64,000 nt of DNA from Diploscapter coronatus (lineage: Eukaryota > Nematoda > Chromadorea > Rhabditida > Rhabditidae): the NCBI GenBank assembly GCA_964036155.1, contig OZ038423.1:10369249-10433248 (forward strand). Reading direction: 5' to 3'. The notes below the pieces were generated by a model that worked only from the letters and a program-made list of their open reading frames with translations, was not told the DNA's origin and made no database searches. The position numbers and the translations under genes were made by a program. Positions 47,966-58,800 of the stretch are shown in pieces (positions within the stretch are counted from its first letter, which is position 1; every line of letters begins with the position of its first letter).

Positions 47966-49997
47966 CTTCGTTAAGAGACCTAAACAATCAGCATGGTATT
48001 ATTTCGAAATGGAAATGGTAAAATAGTATTGATTGAATGAGAAAGTCTGCAATTAATGAGTTTAAAATTGATCATTGAAGAAAGGAGAATGAAACTACTA
48101 AATTGGTGCTTCATCACTTTTATCAGACTAAATCAATTTCAATTCCTAAGCACGGCTTATCATTTAAGAGCCATTCCACGAATAAACAGAACAACTGTCA
48201 AAGGGGGTCCGGACAATGGCAAAAGTGTTCCGGATCCGAACCAAACTTATATGGCGGATACACCCATGGATCCTAATCATAAAAATGGGGAGATCAGGTC
48301 CCACCCCCAAAAGTAGGCGAGGCTAGGTGGGGATCAAAGTTGAGAGTTTTGACGATTTGACCGTAAACAGGAGGTACAAAGAAAACTTTTTTGCTATAAA
48401 AAATTTTCGAAAAATTTAAAGAGTATTAAGTAGTCCATATAATGGCTAATAAATACTCTCTCCTAATACGACAATTGAACTCTCTTTGTTCTTGCAGAAT
48501 TTCAGGACTTTTCTGGCTCTCCTAATTTCGGCAAATTTTCCGCGCTTGCAAATGAGAGTTTGTATGTGCCAATTTCAACTGAATCGGATAGTTTTATCCT
48601 GATTTCTTCCCGATTTCTCTAATTTCTCTTTTCTATTTTCGAGTTTTCTGTCATCTTTTTCTGGAGATGTGTCCAATTTCATTGCAATTTGGTGCGGCTC
48701 CACTCACTTTGTGAATTTTATTTTATTCTTTTTCATGCTTCTTTGCACTCTCTAAATTCGGCATAATCTCTCACTTCTATCTGGCAGCGCAGTGTGTGAT
48801 AATTAACTTGCCTTATTCGCGCCATTTTTCCGAGAGTCCTTCTCCGTATCCCAAACAGTTTTGCTTTCTGCCTTCTCTCGGTTTCCTCATTTTCCCTCAT
48901 TCTCTAATCATATGGCCTAAAGCTACCCAAATTAGGCTCCATTTACATAGCTCGCTAAGGTCTGTTGTCATCTCGTATTCTCTGTCTCATTCGATTATTA
49001 TAGTTTTTTTCCACGCAAAAAATGAGTAAACAATCACAATACTCGATTTTCGTATTTTGGCCGAAAACTTGATTAATTTCTTGTCTAAAAATAATTTTAT
49101 TGATTTTTCCAAGGAATTTTTTTTATTCTGCGATTTGTGATGTATGTCTTATCGAAAGCTTATTCAGGCGTTCTGCTTCGTTACTTTCACGAGCAATACC
49201 TCGAAATAACTAGTCTAATGATGAAACATAAATACGAAAAACTGACTGGAATATTCGATAATAACTCCAAGTATCTCATACCTCATAATATACAACGGAC
49301 ATCAGCCGTTTTTCTGTTGTTGTCGTATTTTCTCACTCGAAAAACATAGCATTTTCTCAACATAAAATATGCAACTTGGTCGGGTTTTTTTTTTGCAAAA
49401 TCGAATCGCAAAGCAAAGAGGGAGGAATCTGACTTTATTAGAGTTCAAAATGAATTAAAATGATTCAAATTTTCAATTATTTTTTATTTCGAGATAGCAA
49501 ATGTGTAGCAATGAAATTTCTGATCCCTTCCTAGAAAAACCTCCACCTCTGAAATTATCCACTTTTCGCGTTAGAATGGTCACATTTGTCGAAAATTAAA
49601 CTTTTCCATATGGCCGCAATTTTTCACCCAACTCGTGCTTTCCAATTTCCCGAGTGAGCGAGTTTGTAGAAGAAAATCGTGGTTTTACATGGGAAAAAGT
49701 TGTATAATCTTAGTTCTACGCTCTTAATTCTCGATAAAAATAGAATTTTTAGGCTTCAAAGACGACATTCATAAATTTAACCAAACTAAAGATGCACATA
49801 TTATTTAAAGTATCATTTTAAGGTTGATTTTCTTTATTGGAAAGCTCGATCTTCATTTATCTTGTAATCGAGCTAAAATTATTGATTTAAAAATTTAACT
49901 TAAAATCTTTTCATTCGCTTGCACTCCTAAAATCTCGAGGTTTAGAGTCCCTTAGGTAAGACGCGCCACTATATTTTCCGGGACTTTCGATTTAAAT
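47966..49997. other. intergenic region with CT-rich tract
   Basis: No convincing exon. It holds repeat copy B (48254-48386) and a pyrimidine-rich + strand at about 48470-48990 (CTCTCTCC, TTCTCTTTTC, CTGTCTCATTC words). That tract could be a + strand promoter, far upstream of the RhoGEF gene, but this is only a compositional hint. Confidence 0.5.
48254..48386 (+). repeat. dispersed repeat, copy B
   Basis: Ordered similarity to 43700-43832 (see copy A). It sits upstream of kelch copy 2, while copy A sits downstream of kelch copy 1, so the pair flanks the duplicated kelch cluster in the same orientation. Confidence 0.55.
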
Positions 49998-52900
49998 TTA
50001 TTTATGCGGGTCCTGATGCTGAGCCCGCTTTAGAGCAGCTTTATTTTTATTTATCTCCTTTTTATTTCGTCTCTTCAGGACCATTTCGCCTTTAGGATAT
50101 AGCTCATCATCGGACGCTTCATCTATTATGCCCGCTTAGTCGAGTGGTTGGAGTCTAGTTTCTTAATTTTGCAAAAATCTAATTTCCGACCTTTATTTTT
50201 GAAAAGTTTATAGAAGTTATCTCAAATAATTTCATACTTTTTCCAAAAAATTTTATTGAACATTTCGTTTGATCTCTAAGTAATTACCGGGCATTTACAT
50301 TCCAGACGTTTTCCCGCAATCACAATTTCTGAAAAGGATGATAATTTCTCGATGAATAGGACAATTCTTCGCCAAAATTTTCCGATTCTTTTGAAATTTT
50401 ATAAAAAAAATTGTGTGTAGGCTAAAAAGTGTACCTGAGTTTACAATATCGCCAATGAAGATCAGCTTAATTGTGAATGGATAACCAAAAATATAATTAT
50501 CATGTTAAGTTTCAGGCCATTTAAAAATTGCGCCGCCTACATTTTTCGAGTTTCTCTAAATGCATCTGAAAGCGAGTTATATAGGAATTCATAGAATGAG
50601 AGTGTTTATTTATTTGGATATTCTCTGCTGCCTTTCATTATGAAAGTCGCATTTTGTAGCTCTTAAAGCGAAGATTCAAATTAGCCTCATTTGTCTTTGA
50701 AAGTCTATGAAACATCCTACACAAATCTTGGATTTTGCAAGTAAAAATAAAATTCAACGCGACTTTATCAGTTTTTTTGTTGTAAATTTAGACTTTTTAC
50801 TTAAGAAATTTAAAATAAGCCAAACAATGTTCCGATGAAGATTTTAAATTTCTAAATTATAGATGTTAATTTTATTAGGTTCAAAAATGATGAAAAATGC
50901 GTAAAGAATTGATAGCTTTTTTTAACGATCCGACTTTTGATAGAACGAGAATATTTTAGGTAGACAGAGGGGAATTTCTCCTTCCCCGAAAATTGATATT
51001 TTCCGGGTATTCCTCGGGAGCAATTTTCAATATATGCGCTTGCTCTATTTTGGCGACTTTTAGCAGACTTGTCGGGCTATTTTGAGTGCGGAAAAATTTG
51101 TGGCATGTTAGCAAGTTTTTCAGGGAGATTTTTGTCTAAATTTATCTGTATAGAATTAAGAAAATCGACAAGTTTTTTCAAAATAAATTTCCGTATCCAA
51201 AAATCACATTTTATTATCTTCTCATTTTGAACTGGAGCTTTTCCCAATTTAATTACGAAATTGAATTTTAGAATAACTTATTGTTAAGCGATCAGAACTT
51301 TGAAGAATTCCGTGAGTTTTTCATGATCGCTTAAATCAGAATTTCAAATTTTATTCCGTGAATGCGGTCGCTAAAAGTTTCTTCGACTCCCAGCGAATTT
51401 CAATGTGTCAAAATATTTACGCACTTTCAAGATTATTTTCAGAATTTGTCCTTTTTTAGATTTACAAATTCTTTTAAGAAAAAAATATTGCGAGTATTGC
51501 TTCGGTAAAACTTTGTAAATGATGAATTTTTACCCAAACCCTGGTCTATTTTTTCAAATTGTTGTCTAATTCCTTTAACGAATGCTGTCTACCTGAGCTA
51601 AGATCTACAGAAAATTTTACTCAGATCTAAAAATTCTGAATCTTGAATTCCTTTCTGAAAATTTGTCGATTTTCTCAGAGTCCTTACCTATTTTCAAACA
51701 TTATGGTGAATTTGCTCGACTTTTATCGAAAATCTCTAGGGTGCTCACATCGTGTTGAATTTTATGTGCATCATCGACTCAAGTTTCATTTTTTCTTTGC
51801 TATTTCAAATTTGAAGTCTGCTTCTTTTTCTCCCTGATTTGTTTTTGTTTCAAAGTTTGTTTCTTCTACCTTTTATCATAGATTTTAGGCAGATAAACGA
51901 AGCATGTTTGAACTAGTTTGAATACTGAGAGAAATTATATGTACTACTTTGCGAGAGAAAAATCAGGTTAAAAAGAAGAAAAAAAACATATTTAGAAAAA
52001 AGTAGTTCTTCTAGTTTTTGCGAAGTACGAAGTTATCAAGGTGTCATGGTAGAATTTCCTATTTACTGATTTCTGATGCATATTTGAATCAGCTAATTTG
52101 ATTCATCACGAAGTTCTGGAAATTTGAACTTTTTCCGAGCTCTAGCGTGACTTTGTCTCATTCGGATCGAGATTTTCCTCATGTGTAAGTCGAGATTCGC
52201 CGCTAATTGTTATTTCTTTGTCTAATTTCTAAAAACCAACTCTTTTTCTGCCGTTGACGTCGGTCGTTAATTAATTCAAAATAGCCATTATTTTGAGAGT
52301 TTTTATCTCCTTTTTAATTTTGATAATTTGATTAATGTCGAAATTTAGTCGGAGATTTGACTAATTTCGAAATTTCTTGGTTTAAAGGTAATAATTTTAG
52401 GCGACACTTGAAGTTGAACTCTCGATAATTTTGGAAGATCTACGAAAGTCAAGATTATGGCAGATACTCCACAACTGAACTTGTTTCATCATCTGAGAGG
52501 AAATCAACTTATCAAAAAGGTGATTTTTTAATTAAAAAAATATTTGGAATTAAACGAGCTAAACTCGAACATTTCGAACAAAAGTATGTCATAGAGACAT
52601 CTTGATAATCATAAATTTCCTGCTAGTTCAATAACTTAATAATAATTTAACCTAAAATTTATGTTTAAAACATTAATCCACAAATCCTAAGTCAAATTGG
52701 AGTTTCTCGGAAAATTCGGTTATTTTTTGCCGTCGCCTCGAATTTGCATTTTCAAATGCGGAGATGCGCGCAAAAACAACGGCTTCATTTATGTTGCGAT
52801 CGGAAAAACGTCTAGAATACCTAAAATTTCATTGATGTATTTTCGAAAATCTCTCCTTCAATTCCTGAATTTTATCACTCTTATGTCTACAAAAATTTGT

Positions 52901-53784
52901 ATTTAACAAAAGGTTTTCTTTTAGATTCTAAGAAATCTATAGGTAGTTTTTCAATTTCCACTACAATTTCAACCCTGCCCCATTTTATTTCCTCCTTTAT
53001 TTTTGTTTTTCTTTTTCGCACATTTTTTCTAAAGGAGCGAATTTTCAAAAGATGAAAATATCGCTAGATCTCACAGGCCGTTTGACTCATTGATGAAGCT
53101 GGAAGTTCTTTTCTCACTCCTAAAGAATTCTTAACTTCGATTTAGGTCGAGGAATATTTTTTCCTGCTTCTAAAAATGATTTCTTTCAAATTTACTCTTG
53201 ATTTGCACTGTTCCATTATCTTTCAACATTACGCATGTTTCAGAAAATCTTACAATGCCCTACTCATTTTAGAGTATTTGAAGTGTTCGAAGATCAATAT
53301 AGTTCTAAAAAGCTAAAAATAATCTTAAAATGTTGAAATATAGAATATTGAGAATTCTGTTACTTTGATGTTAGAAATCCTTAAATTAGGATATTCAGGA
53401 TTGTGTATTTTAGATTTAGGACTAACTCTAACTTTTCACATCCCTATGGCCTAATTGCTTTATCTAAGGAATAATTTTGCCCGACTTTTTCTTGAGAAAT
53501 AACAAAGGTTCAGTTTTTTTCGAGAACCTTCTTTCCTAAATTGCTGATCCTTTAATACAAGTAGTATTTCTTTTTACACTGCGTCTTTTCATCAAACGCA
53601 TGTGCTGAATCATACCGAAAGATACAGAGTAACAATAGTTAAATGTTAGAAATTAATTACCTTCTCTAAATACGTGCTGAAGAATAGATCCGGAAAACCC
53701 AGTGGAATAATTTCCAAAATCATAATGGGCGTTCTCGAAAATGCTCGACAAATGTTCTTCCATTGTATTCACCTTTTCATCGAA
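49998..53784 (-). CDS. two 3' exons of an unrecognised gene
   Basis: Exon 53784-53661 follows a strong acceptor (TTTTGATTCAG), reads FDEKVNTMEEHLSSIFENAH and continues for 41 codons to REG, with donor GTAATT leaving one base. Exon 50122-49998 follows an acceptor (GGGCATAATAG), starts with two bases, reads DEASDDELYPKGEMVLKRRN and ends ALKRAQHQDPHK then TAA. The phases match exactly (split Asp codon) across a 3.5 kb intron. AATAAA overlaps the region after the stop. Together these are the last 82 residues of a protein: an amphipathic start, an acidic patch and a Lys/Arg-rich tail. I do not recognise the family. Upstream exons, which must end in phase 0, were not found in 53785-55824 and may be farther away or lost. 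Confidence 0.6.
50130..50160 (+). other. tRNA 5'-half-like fragment
   Basis: GCCCGCTTAGTCGAGTGGTT resembles a tRNA acceptor strand plus D-arm with an A box. No T-arm or B box follows within 80 bases, so at most this is a fragment. Confidence 0.25.
52457..52519 (+). CDS. candidate alternative first exon of the RhoGEF gene
   Basis: ATG and 21 codons (MADTPQLNLFHHLRGNQLIK then K) end at a donor GTGATT in phase 0. The second RhoGEF exon (56192) begins in phase 0, so the join would read IKK then FQKLSAQ in frame. It is an isolated open segment in AT-rich DNA and unproven. Confidence 0.33.
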
Positions 53785-55824
53785 CTGAATCAAAAGGGCG
53801 AGACATATTTTCACGTCTAACTTTTACATTTTGTCGAAAGAAGAAAGGCTAATTACTTGCAATTACTCTACTTGGAAAACTTTTCGCAAAAATTTTGAAC
53901 ATAACATCTATTGTTTCTGGAGTTTAGAGCAAAATTGCTTCTCAAAATTAGCTTCTGCAAGAATTTCGAAAACTTTGAAAATTCCTATTTTCTGATAAAA
54001 TGTACTTGAAAAGCTTCTAAGTCATGATAAAAGTTTGGAATAGGTTGAACTTCCTAAATTTATTCTTATCCTAAGTAGATAATTTTTAGATTCAACTTTT
54101 AGGTGAGATGAAACTTATATTTGCCTAGGTAGAGTCAACTCTAGGTAGTTCTTTTAGGTAAACCGATTTTCGGATCCCGGATTCTTGAAGTTTTATTTCC
54201 AGTTCGGCCTCGGCTCTCTTCGAAATTCAAAATTACATTTGCTCACCGCCCACAATAGGTTTCATTGTTTCTGCAAAATATCGGGACCAGATTTTAGGTT
54301 TCATATTCTTTAGGCAAATTTACCCAGGGCTTCTCATATTTCGAATTCTCCGGCAGAAAATGTTCGATTTTTTAAAAAGTTTTTTTTTTTTGAAAAATAG
54401 CAAAAGCATAATTCAAGTACCCTAAATTTTCAAGTTAGATTTACTCAAGTCTAATTAGGAAAACTCAGAACTAGGTGTATGTTTCTCTGCACCTCTCGGA
54501 GTTCTCAATGAGTCATTCGTTATTTCGCCTCTAGACACAGAAAGACAAGCTTATTTCATAAACTAGAGAGAGGGATGGTCGAGTGTTGTCTCTAATCATA
54601 TTACCTGTTAATTTTGTTTTATTTCTCGTCTTCTCTTTAATTATATTTCTTTTTTATATTATTCTTCTATACTATTTGTTCATTATCTGTTTCTTTTCCT
54701 CTCGCTTTGAATATATACTTTGACACACACACACTCTATCATCAAATATTCTATGAGTGTCCTGACAAAAAAATAGCTTTCGCTGGGAGCTTTTCATTTT
54801 GATGATTATATTTTTGGCAAAAAGTGCTAGAGAAAGAGAATATGTTTTGATAGGAAAATTGAAATTTGATATTTTTGCGGTGGCATATTAAATTGTTTTC
54901 AGATCTATATATGTTTCAAAAGTTTCATTATTACAGATATTTTGGATTTTTTTTAAGTTCTGACAGTAAGCTTTACTTGATTACAAAAAAAAAACTTTAA
55001 AATTCTCAGAAAAATGATATTGATTCGGCTTAGACTCTGCTCATTTTGGGCAATTTTAGCCACACTTGTAACCTTGTAACTTAACCTTTTCCTCCTAATT
55101 GCTGCATTAGAAAGGATGTCTTGCTGGCGATTTCTCGTAAAAATTAGATCCTACAATTTCTCAGGCCTCATTATTTATCTCGGTCCAGATTTTGCCGTAT
55201 CTTTATAAATCACCTCCAGATTTTCATGATATCACTCCAATATGTTCTACGCTCTGATCAAATCATCATTTCTGCTTTTTCCCCCAAACTCTTTTGAATT
55301 CATTTTATTTTTAGTCTAAAGTGATCGATTTTCTCGATTTTTCATTGAAACGCCTTTGATGAATAATACTTTGAAGTAGAAGTTGTCATGTTTGAAAACA
55401 ATTGTCGACGTATTTTTTCCGAATCTAAAATTCTGATGATGCAATGCTGATAAATCATACTTTTTGCTTTGGTAACCTCTTGAAAATTCTGCGTCCTTTC
55501 CTCTCTTCAAGTGCTTTTATCTCTAATTTTCAACACCCCAGCCGCTTTTTCTGTATCTGACATCTATGGGCATGTTGTTTTATTTCTTTGCTTCTATGCC
55601 TTTCAGCGCTATTTCGCAAGTTTTCTCTGCTTCTTTTTTCACCCTCTGAAATACACCAATTTCGATTAAATTTCACATTCGAAAAGCAATTTATTGAACA
55701 GCAATTCGAGACCATATTTTTTATTATTCTCTAAAATTTCTATTCCATCCGATTTTCCATCATAGCCGATTTACTCTATTTGAACTTTAAAATTTTACCG
55801 GGCGTTTGCGCGTTTTTGCAAAAA
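53785..55824. other. region upstream of the RhoGEF gene
   Basis: Mostly AT-rich. Small spliceable open bits exist (for example + 54202-54257 reading FGLGSLRNSKLHLLTAHN) but none could be chained in phase to a neighbouring gene. A short AC repeat lies near 54722-54733. Confidence 0.5.
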
Positions 55825-58800
55825 ATGTCATCCTGGTGCAATACCACTAGGCCATCCTCGTCGTCACTGCTGGAGCGATACGAGTTTCTCAGCTACACTC
55901 CCACAGACACCCTCTCCTCGATGCGAGTGTCTGTGCTGAACACTCGATTCAGGCAGCAGAAAGAAGAGGTGCTTTATGAAATTTGTTTCATCCTCTTAGA
56001 ATTAGAATTATTGAATAGAAAAGGCATTCTAGATTTTAATCTAATTTTTACTATCCCTCGCCAGTAAAAGTAAGTAGAAATAATGGATGCTAATTTTTTA
56101 ACTATTCAAATTTATATGATTACGCAAATTTTTCTTCTTATATATAATTTCAATGTTATCTTGCCAAAGTCTAGACCAAGAAATATCGTAGTTTCAAAAA
56201 CTCTCCGCGCAATTGAAAGCTATTTATCAGAGCGTGCAAAAAATTTCCTGCACTTTTTCTGCGAAGCTCGAAAAAATAAGTGAGGTAAGCATTAAAACGC
56301 GTAAATTTTTCATCGCGAATGATGACTTTTTGCTCTATTTTGTACGAATTTCGAGAGATTTCCACCGAATTTTGCTTCCGGGAAAAATAACGCAAGCGGG
56401 AAAAGAGCTAGAATTTTGAATTTGCAGGGGTAATTAGATAAAGCATCTACTTTCTTCTTGCAAGGGCGGCGTAGCGCAGTGGTTGTGTGTTACTGCCTAC
56501 AGCTAGGGCTCAAGTTCGCCCCCCGCTCCTCACCCAAACCAAGGGGGTTAAGAAATGTTGGTAGTGGATAAAACCACGAAAATTTGCCTAAAATCCCTCG
56601 GCTGTTGCACACAACAACAGTCTGTCCTCGGGACGGGCCACTAGTCCTGTGTGGCTAGGATAGGCCGACTGCCCCTATCAAAGGCTGAGCCCCCACTACG
56701 GGCTTGAGGGTAGCCGACCCCACCCAGTGGGAATAATAAGGCTAGGAAGAAAAAAAAAAAAAAAAAATCTACTTTCTTCTTGCGAGTAAGTTTCAATTTT
56801 GGGAACTAATTCTAGAAACTTTCGGGAGACAATAGAGTGCACTAGTTCCCTTTCAATTCTATGAACCGGAATAGTTTCCAAAATAGTTAAACATTTTAGT
56901 CAACTAAAAATAGATCTAAAAATTTTACATAAATTGAAAGCATATGGGGTCTTTCTAATTCTAAATAAGGTAAAAAGAAATATTTCTAAGTTCCTTAAAT
57001 GTATTAATGACAAAACTCTTTTATCTTTAAGATTATAAAATACCACGTGTCTATCATTATAACAAGAAAATTACGCGCTATATCATCAGAAAAATGCCTT
57101 ATTTTCTATTTATGAAAACATGCGCCGTTCAGTTTTTCCTCGATTTGGTATTAGCTTTTATACTCCCATGAAAAACAAATTAATTTAACTTGATGAACCT
57201 GAAAAAATACTTGTTTCAAGAACCATTTCCATAATGAATTGAGCTGAAAAAGTTGCATAAATATATAACTTTTTATTGAAGATTTACTTCCATTCTCTCA
57301 TATATGACTTTCAGATAATTGAAATATACATTTTTGATAGTATTAGGCATTAGAGTTATTTTAAAATACCAAGTTTAAAAAACGATTCAACATGAAAATT
57401 CAGGAAGTTGTAATTCTTTTCTAAATAAGTATGGGCATTCGTGCTAAGGGCCTTAAAATATGAATAAATGAATGAAAATGTTGTAGTTTTTGAAATCTTT
57501 AAATATTTAAAATAGGAAACTTCATGAATTCTAGAATGGCATTTCAAAATTAAAAATAAATTCTTAAAACTAGAATAAATGTTTACATTTTAGCCCGAAG
57601 ACGGCGAGCCTCAGACAATTCACCCAAACAAGGAGCAACTTTCCAGACGATGTGCAATAGTTCCTGAACAGCCCCATGCCGAGCAGGATTCGTAAGATTT
57701 AGATATATAATTTATATTCATGACTATTTTTGTTTTATCTAAAATTATCATATTGTGAAACACATATTGCAATTCTACACATCATTTAGAATAATAATTC
57801 AGCTAAAATGGACCTAAATTAATTAGCTAAAAATTCATGTTCTTCTGTTTGTGACAAGTCCATTATCAATGAAAGGAAAAGTACATAATGTTGAGGAGTA
57901 GGGTTTAAAAACAGATTGGATATATTTTTAATTTCTAGATCAAAACCGACCGATGGATGCTGTTCAACGGACAATGTGATCATTGTGCCTCATGTTCAGA
58001 TTAGCACGAATGAGAGCCACCTATTCAACAGGGCGATCACTTCCGGAGGCGGGATTTTGGCGGGTAAATTTGGGATTTCAAAGATAACAAAGATAATTTT
58101 ATAAATTAATATTCTTTCGATAACTGGCTCCCCAATATTTCAATATCTAAAATCTGTAATGCAATAGGTCAATCAAAGTAATGAAGATCATTTAAATGTT
58201 AGGGTTTTTGAAACGAATTCAGATTCAAATGCTGGACTCATTAAATTTATTGCAGTTCAAGAGTTTTTATTCATTATTAAGATGAATATCTAAAATAAAT
58301 ATGATTTTTTTAAATTTTAAGTATACGAATTTTCTTAGATCTTCAAAGGGCTACGATAGCGACTCAGGCGTTCTACGCGGAAATGCCGGATCAGAGCAAA
58401 AATAGATCGCCGTGGATTCTCAAGCGCCTCGTTAGTAAAGTAACTGTTGTGTGGTGGTATTGATAATTATCGTAATGTGATTAACTATATCGTTTTAGAT
58501 AATTAGTCGAGTTATTAATTACCGATTAATTAACACTTGATTGAATTTCTCCAACCCTACCTGACTTCAAATCAACTTGCCTTTGAAACCAATTTGCAAA
58601 CATCTAATGTTTTACTTGATATCATATCTAAATTCGAGCTAATTATGTTATAAAGTAATTAGATGTAGTGTTGTAGCTAATTATCTCCACTTAATTAGCC
58701 AGCTAATTAACGCTTAATTACTTCAGTACGAATGGTCGAATCGTGCTAAGCGAAGAGAGATCATCAAGCATGTTCAAGCTGCGCTGGAAGTGTCGAAGGA

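Noticed and set aside
50130..50210. Possible tRNA gene
   Set aside because: Only the acceptor strand and D-arm resemble a tRNA; there is no B box or T-arm.
54202..54257. Plus-strand exon-like segment FGLGSLRNSKLH
   Set aside because: Splice-like edges exist, but it could not be chained in phase to the RhoGEF exon at 55825, and the antisense strand offers an equally weak alternative.
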